From contig NZ_CP138858.1 in the NCBI RefSeq assembly GCF_033878955.1, positions 3,995,001 through 4,059,000 on the forward strand: a DNA stretch of 64,000 bases. The letters run 5' to 3'. A program made the translations under genes and the position numbers. The first letter of the stretch is position 1; every line of letters starts with the position of its first letter. The notes beneath the pieces were generated by a model, which saw nothing but the letters and a program-made list of their open reading frames with translations, had not been told where the DNA came from and did not search any database. Shown piece after piece: positions 57,561 through 64,000 of the stretch. The DNA comes from Coraliomargarita algicola. GTDB taxonomy: Bacteria; Verrucomicrobiota; Verrucomicrobiia; Opitutales; Coraliomargaritaceae.

Positions 57561-59432
57561 ATGCTACGCTGCTGTTCTTATAGAATACGTTCCTACTCGT
57601 CGATTGCGTTTTCCGCGCTAGCGGCAGTCTTGTTGGCGGCTTGTGGTGGGGCCGACGATTCGCCCGGCCGGTCAGTGCGACCTGAGCCCATTGTGCAGCC
57701 GATACCGGTCGATGCGGAGGTGGTTGATTTTTCGGTGGGTGAGTTTGGTGCAAACATTATAGAAACGATCGAGGGGGATGTCGCGACGGTGAATCCTTTG
57801 GTCAATGAGTCGGTCGGGGGCTCGCTGGTGATTGGGCGGATCTTGGACAGTCTGGTTACGATGGACCCGAAGACGGGCGAAGTGATTCCAAACCTGGCAA
57901 AGTCTTGGGAGATTTCTGAGGATAATTTACAATACACCTTTCACTTGCGCAAGGGAGTGCATTGGAGTGATGGCGAGCCGTTTACCGCAGAGGATGTAGT
58001 CTTTACCTGGCAAACCTTCTTTGCCAAACAGTCGGACCCGGAGACGGGGGAGGTGATGACGGGCGAGGATGGGCGGCCACTTTATCGCTACAATTCGCGT
58101 TCCACTTTTGGGCAGCAAATTAACGGACAGGAGCCGCAAGTTGAAATGCTTGATGACTTTACTGTGCGCTTTACGACGCCTGAAGTGTATGCGCCCTTTC
58201 TGCTCTTTGGGGGCGGAGTCGATATTTTGCCCAAGCATATTTTATACGATGCGTATGAGGACGGCACTCTGATGGATCAATGGAGTTTGCAGACTGCGAT
58301 TGATGAGCCATGGAAGATTGTCGGGTTGAATATGTTCGTGCTAGAAACGTACCGTCCAGGAGAGCGAATGGTCTTTGCTCGGAATCCGAACTATTGGAAA
58401 GTGAATACACAAGGGGAGCGCTTACCTTATGTGGACCGAGTGATTTCCAAAATCGTGCCAGATGGCAATAGTAGTAATGTCGCCTTTGCGCAGGGGCAGA
58501 CTGATTTCGAGTCCATTGGTCCTGATAATGTGGCTTGGGTGCGGCGCGGCGAAGAGCGCTTTGATTATACCGTGCTGGACATGGGCCCATCGAGTAGCAC
58601 TAACTTTATTTGGTTTAATCTCAACCCTGGCAAGAATGCGGAGGGCGAACCTTTTGTAGCACCCTACAAGTTTGACTGGTTTTCGGACAAGCGCTTCCGC
58701 CAGGCCATTTCGTATGGCATCAATCGCGAGGGCATCATTCGCGGCGTCTTTTTTAACCGTGCCGACATTCTAAATGGCTACGTCTCGCCCAAGCGCAAAT
58801 TTTGGTATAACGACGAGGTGCGCAAATACCCCTATCAAGTAGAACGCTCGCGGGCGCTCTTTCAAGAAATGGGCTTCGAGTATCGCGGTCAGGAACTGTT
58901 TGATGCCGAAGGGCGTCGGGTCGAGTTCACTTTGATCACCAATTCCAACAACGGGCTACGCGTTGAAATGGCGACTGTATTCAAGGAGAATATGGCTGCG
59001 ATCGGGGTGGACGTGGAGCTGCAGTTCTTGGACTTCAATACCATCGTAACTAAGATCTCCGATGCCTTCGATTACGAGGCCTGCATGTTGGGCCTAGGCG
59101 GCGGTGCGCCGGACCCGTATGCAGGCAAAGACATTTTGATGAGCGGTGGCCGCATGCACTTTTGGTACCCTCAACAGCAAAGCCCTGCGACTGAGTGGGA
59201 GGCACGGATCGACGAGCTGATGCGTGAGGTCGGCCGCCATACCGAGGTCGAAGTGCGAAAAGAGTATTTCAACGAGGTGCAGGCGATCCTAGCCGAGCAG
59301 CAACCCTTTATCTTTCTCGTCAGTGCCAAGGAATATGCGGGCTATCGTAATCGCTGGCGTAATGTCGAGCCGACTCCGCTGGGCGGGGTTACTTGGAATT
59401 TGGAATCACTCTGGTCGGAGGTGAGCGAATGA
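57561..59432 (+). CDS. Peptide/nickel-type ABC transporter substrate-binding lipoprotein (SBP family 5)
   Basis: 623 residues. The lipoprotein signal (AALAAVLLAACGG) has a lipobox LLAAC. The mature part has the family 5 start NPLVNESVGG, then PNLAKSWEISEDN, FTWQTFF, and a long C-terminal lobe. It probably binds oligopeptides or similar ligands in the periplasm. It overlaps the first permease gene by four bases (ATGA at 59429-59432), so they are co-translated. Confidence 0.92.
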   Translation: MLRCCSYRIRSYSSIAFSALAAVLLAACGGADDSPGRSVRPEPIVQPIPVDAEVVDFSVGEFGANIIETIEGDVATVNPLVNESVGGSLVIGRILDSLVTMDPKTGEVIPNLAKSWEISEDNLQYTFHLRKGVHWSDGEPFTAEDVVFTWQTFFAKQSDPETGEVMTGEDGRPLYRYNSRSTFGQQINGQEPQVEMLDDFTVRFTTPEVYAPFLLFGGGVDILPKHILYDAYEDGTLMDQWSLQTAIDEPWKIVGLNMFVLETYRPGERMVFARNPNYWKVNTQGERLPYVDRVISKIVPDGNSSNVAFAQGQTDFESIGPDNVAWVRRGEERFDYTVLDMGPSSSTNFIWFNLNPGKNAEGEPFVAPYKFDWFSDKRFRQAISYGINREGIIRGVFFNRADILNGYVSPKRKFWYNDEVRKYPYQVERSRALFQEMGFEYRGQELFDAEGRRVEFTLITNSNNGLRVEMATVFKENMAAIGVDVELQFLDFNTIVTKISDAFDYEACMLGLGGGAPDPYAGKDILMSGGRMHFWYPQQQSPATEWEARIDELMREVGRHTEVEVRKEYFNEVQAILAEQQPFIFLVSAKEYAGYRNRWRNVEPTPLGGVTWNLESLWSEVSE

Positions 59433-60403
59433 TTGCCTTTATCCTACGTCGCTTGTTGACGCTGATCCCATTGCTATTGGGCATCACTTTATTGGTCTTT
59501 TTGTTGATGAGCCTTGCACCGGGCGACTTCCTGACGCCGGTCCGAGCGCAGCGCGATGTGCCGGCCGAACTGATCCAAGCGATCCAGACCGAGTTCGGCC
59601 TCGATCAGCCATGGTATGTGCAATACTATAAATGGCTGGGCAATGTGCTGCAGGGCAATCTTGGGCATTCATGGGCTTTTAAAGTGCCTGTGGCGGATTT
59701 GATCGGTCAGCGTATTTGGGCGACCTTTTTACTCTCGCTCTGCGCTTTCGTCTTTTCGTGGGCGATCGCCATTCCCCTCGGCGTATTGGCTGCGGTCTAC
59801 AAAGACTCGATCTTCGACCGGGTCTCAGCGGTATTGGCCTATGCCGCACTCTCGATTCCCGAGTTTTTCCTGGCTCTAGGACTGGTTTTCTTTGCTGCGC
59901 AGACCGGATGGTTCCCGCTCGGAGGCGCGACCTCGATTGATTATGACTATCTCAGTTTCGGTGGTAAGATGCTTGATCGGGCGCATCATTTAGTCCTGCC
60001 CACGCTGGCACTGGGGATCGGCTCGATCGCCAGTATTATGCGTATCATGCGGGCCAACTTCCTCGACAGCATGCGCGCGGGCTTTGTCGCCACCGCGCGG
60101 GCGAAGGGCTTGCGTGAGCGGGTCGTGATGTTTAAGCACGTCCTGCGCAATGCCATCAATCCATTGGTGAGCGCTTTTGGCTTCGCTTTTTCTAGCTTAT
60201 TGAGCGGTGCCTTGATGGTGGAGATCGTTTTACAATATCCCGGCCTTGGTCAGTTGATGTATCAATCGATTCTACGTGAAGACCAATTCGTGGTGCTGGC
60301 CTCGGTGATGCTCGGTTGCAGCATGCTGGTGCTGGGCAACTTGCTGGCCGATATTTTACTCGCGTGGTCTGACCCGCGTATACGTTTGGAGCGCAAAAAG
60401 TAA
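59429..60403 (+). CDS. Peptide ABC transporter permease (OppB/DppB type)
   Basis: 324 residues from ATG 59429 in the ATGA overlap; an upstream frame start has no support. The N-terminal FILRRLLTLIPLLLGITLLV and the EAA-like loop ARAKGLRERVVMFKHVLRNA are typical of OppB/DppB permeases. Six membrane helices. Forms the translocation pore with the next permease. Confidence 0.93.
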   Translation: MIAFILRRLLTLIPLLLGITLLVFLLMSLAPGDFLTPVRAQRDVPAELIQAIQTEFGLDQPWYVQYYKWLGNVLQGNLGHSWAFKVPVADLIGQRIWATFLLSLCAFVFSWAIAIPLGVLAAVYKDSIFDRVSAVLAYAALSIPEFFLALGLVFFAAQTGWFPLGGATSIDYDYLSFGGKMLDRAHHLVLPTLALGIGSIASIMRIMRANFLDSMRAGFVATARAKGLRERVVMFKHVLRNAINPLVSAFGFAFSSLLSGALMVEIVLQYPGLGQLMYQSILREDQFVVLASVMLGCSMLVLGNLLADILLAWSDPRIRLERKK

Positions 60404-60404
60404 G

Positions 60405-61460
60405 ATGCAGTTACTTTGGAAATTATTTAAAGAAGTCTTCCGTCGTCCACTCGGAATCATATCCGCCAGTGTGCTGATTTTGCTCTATGCCGCGGCGATC
60501 TTCGCCGATCTACTGGCGCCCTATGCCACCAACGAGCAAGACCTGGAGCGCACATACCATCCTCCCACAGCTATCTTTTTCGGAGAGGGTGGCCTGCGTG
60601 TGCAGGCTTACGAACTGGTCGATCCTACCGAGGCACGCTATCAAGCGATCGAGGGGGAGTCTTATCCCTTACAGTTATTTGCGCGTGGTTTTGAATATCG
60701 CTTGTTTGGTATCATTCCCACCGATCGACACTTGTTTAAAGTAGCTGACGATGCGGGGCCGGTCTATTTGCTGGGGAGCGATTCCACCGGACGCGACGTC
60801 TTTTCGCGCCTCGTCTTCGGCTCGCGGGTCTCGCTCTTCATCGGTCTGCTTGGCATTACTATCACCACCGTGCTCGGCTTTCTGGTGGGGGGGCTCAGCG
60901 GCTACTTTGGAGGCCGTGCTGATTTCCTGGCCATGCGCTTTGTTGAGTTTATGATGGCGATGCCGGGCTTGTATCTCTTGCTGGCCTTGCGTTCTGCCCT
61001 CGCGCCGCACTTCGCTTCTGATCAAATGTTTTTTGTGATCGTTGTGATCCTCGCGCTGATCGGATGGGCGGGCACCGCACGCATCTTGCGCGGCATGACG
61101 CTTTCAATCCGGCAGAACCAATACGTAATGGCGGCCGAAAGTATGGGGCAGTCGCCCTTCGTTATCCTGCGCAAGCATATCTTGCCCAACCTTGTCAGTT
61201 ATCTGCTGGTGGCGGCGACGCTTTCCATTCCCGGCTATGTGCTCGGCGAGGCCGCGCTGTCTTTTCTCGGGCTTGGCATTCAAGAGCCGTCCGCCTCTTG
61301 GGGCTTGATGCTTTCGCAGGCGCAAGATGTGAAAGTGTTTTATCTTAACTTTTGGTGGCTACTGAGCCCAGGCTTCGCCATCTTTGTCACTGTGATCGCC
61401 TACAACATGCTCGGCGACGTGCTGCGCGATATTGTGGATCCGAAAATGCAAACCCGGTGA
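60405..61460 (+). CDS. Peptide ABC transporter permease (OppC/DppC type)
   Basis: 351 residues, starting one base after the stop of the first permease. EAA loop AAESMGQSPFVILRKHILPN, and PGYVLGEAALSFLGLGIQEP, the OppC hallmark. An extra ~80-residue loop between helix 1 and helix 2 (residues ~40-125) is longer than in E. coli OppC but common in the DppC/YejE group. Immediately downstream (11 bases) the ~254-bp repeat array begins. Confidence 0.93.
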   Translation: MQLLWKLFKEVFRRPLGIISASVLILLYAAAIFADLLAPYATNEQDLERTYHPPTAIFFGEGGLRVQAYELVDPTEARYQAIEGESYPLQLFARGFEYRLFGIIPTDRHLFKVADDAGPVYLLGSDSTGRDVFSRLVFGSRVSLFIGLLGITITTVLGFLVGGLSGYFGGRADFLAMRFVEFMMAMPGLYLLLALRSALAPHFASDQMFFVIVVILALIGWAGTARILRGMTLSIRQNQYVMAAESMGQSPFVILRKHILPNLVSYLLVAATLSIPGYVLGEAALSFLGLGIQEPSASWGLMLSQAQDVKVFYLNFWWLLSPGFAIFVTVIAYNMLGDVLRDIVDPKMQTR

Positions 61461-61470
61461 GCAGCCTGCG

Positions 61471-62795
61471 GCCTGATCACGCCAAGTCCCATTCGATGTT
61501 GAACGTTGGACGTTCCTCGCTGTTGCAGGCGGAAACTCCAAATGTCTACTGCGGAAACCGAGGCTGAAGCACTCGGCTACGTAAGATGCGAACATCGAAC
61601 GCTGAACATTGAATGAAGCTTAGGCGGTAGAACGTAGCGGGGTTCTTTAGACCCCGTTTTGCTTCGCTGAAGCATTCGAGGTTTTTGAGTGTCGGGAGGG
61701 CCTAGTCGAGGCGTCCTGATCACGCCAAGTCCCATTCGATGTTGAACGTTGGACGTTCGATGTTGGACGTTCCTCGCTGTTGCAGGCGGAAACTCCAAAT
61801 GTCCGCTGCGGAAACCGAGGCTGAAGCACTCGGCTACGTAAGATGCGAACATCGAACGCTGAACATTGAATGAAGCTTAGGCGGTAGAACGTAGCGGGGT
61901 TCTTTAGACCCCGTTTTGCTTCGCTGAAGCATTCAAGGTTTTTGAGTGTCGGGAGTCTCGGCGAGGCGTCCTGATCGCACCAAGTCCCATTCGATGTTGA
62001 ACGTTGGACGTTCGATGTTGAACGTTCCTCGCTGTTGCAGGCGGAAACTCCAAATATCTGCTGCGGAAACCGAGGCTGAAGCACTCGGCTACGTAAAATG
62101 CGAACATCGAACGCTGAACATTGAATGAAGCTTAGGCGGTAGAACGTAGCGGGGTTCTTTAGACCCCGTTTTGCTTCGCTGAAGCATTCGAGGTTTTTGA
62201 GTTCGGGAGTCTCGACGAGGCGTCCTGATCGCACCAAGTCCCATTCGATGTTGAACGTTGGACGTTCGATGTTGAACGTTCCTCGCTGTTGCAGGCGGAA
62301 ACTCCAAATATCTGCTGCGGAAACCGAGGCTGAAGCACTCGGCTAGGTAAAATGCGACATCGAACGCTGAACATTGAATGAAGCTTAGGCGGTAGAACGT
62401 AGCGGGGTTCTTTAGACCCCGTTTTGCTTCGCTGAAGCATTCGAGGTTTTTGAGTGTCGGGAGTCTCGGCGAGGCGTCCTGATCGCACCAAGTCCCATTC
62501 GATGTTGAACGTTGGACGTTCGATGTTGGACGTTCTTTGCTGTTGCAGGCGGAAAGTCCAAATGTCTGCTGCGGAAACCGAGGCTGAAGCACTCGGCTAC
62601 GTAAGACGCGAACATCGAACGCTGAACATTGAATGAAGCTTAGGCGGTAGAACGTAGCGGGGTTCTTTAGACCCCGTTTTGCTTCGCTGAAGCATTCGAG
62701 GTTTTTGAGTGTCGGGAGTCTCGACGAGGCGTCCTGATCGCGCCCGGGATGAAAGTCCCATTCGATGTTGAACGTTGGACGTTCGATGTTCAATA
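61471..62795. repeat. Array of five ~254-bp hairpin-rich tandem repeats plus a partial copy, inside the peptide transporter operon
   Basis: The marker ATTCGATGTTGAACGTTGGA starts at 61491, 61734, 61989, 62243, 62497 and 62760, giving spacings of 243, 255, 254, 254 and 263 bases. The units are almost identical. Each contains an outer imperfect inverted repeat (CATTCGATGTT to AACATTGAATG), inner hairpins CCGAG-x-CTCGG and TCCGC-T-GCGGA, a terminator-like stem CGGGGT/ACCCCG followed by TTTT (first copy 61638-61660), and TGCTTC-GCT-GAAGCA. The sixth copy is cut after ~36 bases and runs almost into the oppD-type start. Long minus-strand open frames in the array carry no domain and change phase with unit length; they are not genes. 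No transposase, integrase or RT is nearby. Confidence 0.93.
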
Positions 62796-62803
62796 TTCTT
62801 GGT

Positions 62804-63637
62804 ATGACCGATCTGCTCAAAGTCTCCGACCTACGAATCGCTTTTCACTCGCGTGGCGAGACCAACGAAGTGGTGCACGGCATCGACTTTACGGTGCAGG
62901 CAGGCGGGCAGACGGTGGCGATCTTAGGCGAGAGCGGTAGCGGCAAGAGTGTTAGCTGCATGGCTTTGACTCAACTTTTACCGACGGCGCCCAGTTGCAC
63001 GGTGAGCGGGGGGATTTTGTTTAAGGGCCAAGATGTGCTGCAGATGAATGCCGACGCGATTCGTCAGGTGCGTGGCCGGGGGATCGCTTATATTTTCCAA
63101 GAAGCTTCTTCTTCGCTGAATCCTGTTTTCACTGTCGGCTATCAAATCGCGGAGGCGGTCAAACTCCATCGTCCAGATCTTGAAGATGTCAAGGGGCGTG
63201 TCGTGGAGTTACTAGAGTTGGTTGGGATTCGTGATGCCGCCAAGCGCTACAAGGCGTATCCGCATGAAATGAGCGGCGGCATGCAGCAACGTGTGATGAT
63301 CGCTATGGCGCTCGCCTGCGAGCCAGATCTATTGGTGGCGGATGAGCCCACCACCGCGCTTGATGTGACGATTCAAGCGCAGATTATGCAGCTGCTACGT
63401 GAATTGCGGGCGAAGCTCGGCATGAGTATCATATTGATCACTCACAATTTTGGCATCGTCAAAGGCTTCGCCGACGAAGTGATCGTGATGTATCGTGGTG
63501 ACATCGTCGAGCAGGGCGCCGTGGATGCGGTCTTGAGCGATCCGCAGCACCCTTATACCAAGGCCTTGATTGCCTGTATCCCGAAGCTTGGACAAAAGCA
63601 GCACCGCTTGACCACGATTGAAAAAGAAATGGCGTAG
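62804..63637 (+). CDS. oppD: Peptide ABC transporter ATPase (OppD/DppD type)
   Basis: 277 residues from ATG 62804. Walker A GESGSGKS, ABC signature MSGGMQQRVMIAMAL, Walker B LLVADEPTTALD and the H-loop LITHNFG are present. The usual C-terminal oligopeptide domain with Cys ligands for an iron-sulfur site is missing: the protein ends at LTTIEKEMA, so it is ~45 residues shorter than typical OppD. It has no clear ribosome site; the last repeat copy ends eight bases upstream, and the frame runs back into the repeat through two other in-frame ATGs (62765, 62786), an extension likely to be spurious. No oppF gene follows in this window. Confidence 0.92.
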   Translation: MTDLLKVSDLRIAFHSRGETNEVVHGIDFTVQAGGQTVAILGESGSGKSVSCMALTQLLPTAPSCTVSGGILFKGQDVLQMNADAIRQVRGRGIAYIFQEASSSLNPVFTVGYQIAEAVKLHRPDLEDVKGRVVELLELVGIRDAAKRYKAYPHEMSGGMQQRVMIAMALACEPDLLVADEPTTALDVTIQAQIMQLLRELRAKLGMSIILITHNFGIVKGFADEVIVMYRGDIVEQGAVDAVLSDPQHPYTKALIACIPKLGQKQHRLTTIEKEMA

Positions 63638-63767
63638 CGCGTGGCGCGCGCAGTGGAGAGTGGAGCCTGCCTTTGTTTGGCTGGAGCGCGTGCAAGTTGG
63701 GCAGACCGGCGTCCGCGAGCGGACACGCCACCATGTTCAGCTGTGCGTCACCGGGAGGAATCGTTTT

Positions 63768-64000
63768 CTACTTGAGGAATTTCCCGATCTCGGGGATCGG
63801 TTTGGCGCGCTGGCCGCTCTCTAGGCGCTCGATATACATGTCGGGCTTGAGGTCGTCGGGCTGGTGCTCGTCTTCGAACTCGTCGTCTTCAATGGGGATC
63901 AGTTCATCGAAGTAGAGCGAAACGCGGCGTGGTTCGGGATCGAGCACTTCAGCGGGATTGCTGACGCGACCTTTTTTCACCATGATGAAGCGGGCCGGGT
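63768..64000 (-). CDS. Hypothetical acidic protein, possibly truncated by the window edge
   Basis: From an ATG at 63983 a 71-residue acidic protein is encoded (IPIEDDEFEDEHQPDDL), and the frame stays open to the window edge (PARFI before it). It may be the C-terminal end of a longer gene. I recognise no domain. Convergent with oppD; the 130 bases between hold a small hairpin GTCCGC-GAG-CGGAC. Confidence 0.45.
   Translation of the reverse strand, partial: PARFIMVKKGRVSNPAEVLDPEPRRVSLYFDELIPIEDDEFEDEHQPDDLKPDMYIERLESGQRAKPIPEIGKFLK

Noticed and set aside
61471..62795. Insertion sequence or transposon as the explanation for the repeat array
   Set aside because: No transposase-like protein in any frame and no target-site duplication visible; the units behave as tandem repeats.
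62089..62820. 243-residue minus-strand open frame in the repeat array, and a similar one at 61647-62237
   Set aside because: They follow the tandem repeats, shift phase where units differ in length, and contain no domain or ribosome site. They are artefacts of repeat sequence.

Overview
The window looks like a chromosomal segment of a Gram-negative Verrucomicrobiota bacterium, most likely of the Opitutales/Puniceicoccales type (Coraliomargarita or Lentimonas relatives). This is inferred from a verrucomicrobial PilM-N-O-Q cluster, a pseudopilin with the H-X9-DG motif, a PEP-CTERM protein with autotransporter-type strand repeats, an OmcB-like cysteine-containing protein as in the PVC superphylum, DUF1800/DUF1501 partners, and many word-like intergenic repeats. 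No phage, transposase or CRISPR array was seen.

Layout. 1-4.2 kb: the end of a tyrosine autokinase for exopolysaccharide export, then uppP, trpD and glmM. 4.2-17.6 kb: a TPR protein and a type IV pilus assembly operon (pilM, pilN, pilO, a PilP-position protein, pilQ). The operon runs without a terminator into a 2269-residue secreted protein with a seven-bladed RCC1 propeller and about eight CARDB repeats. 17.6-25.2 kb: housekeeping genes (a frameshifted DNA methyltransferase, DUF2288, ROK kinase, CBS protein, cNMP-FHA protein, ybaB, recR, site-2 protease, tRNA-Gly, RhlE-type helicase). 25.5-39.4 kb: a glycan-use locus with an SGNH esterase, a clan GH-A-like protein with a CBM9-like domain, GH29 fucosidase, pseudopilin, LacI regulator, PEP-CTERM protein, GH130 phosphorylase, sialate-O-acetylesterase-type protein and GH10 xylanase. 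Two perfect and one degenerate copy of a TTAAACGCGTTTAA-type palindrome suggest local LacI control. 39.5-46.7 kb: a flavin disulfide reductase, O-antigen-ligase-like protein, DJ-1 protein, alpha/beta hydrolase, aminotransferase and frameshifted pyrG. 47-50.6 kb: sdhCAB. 50.8-54.4 kb: an abundant-looking OmcB-like envelope protein, two ExbD proteins and a YicC-type RNase. 54.6-57.4 kb: a DUF1800-DUF1501 pair. 57.5-63.6 kb: a peptide ABC transporter operon interrupted, between its second permease and its ATPase gene, by about 1.3 kb of ~254-bp hairpin-rich tandem repeats.

Three genes (pyrG, recR and the DNA methyltransferase) each carry what looks like a single missing G/C base that breaks the reading frame. 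Because pyrG and recR are housekeeping genes, uncorrected assembly indels are the simplest reading.

The most interesting candidates are the repeat array inside the peptide transporter operon, the pilus-linked RCC1-CARDB giant protein, and the LacI palindrome regulon of the glycan locus. Function calls rest on motifs read by eye; no database search was run.
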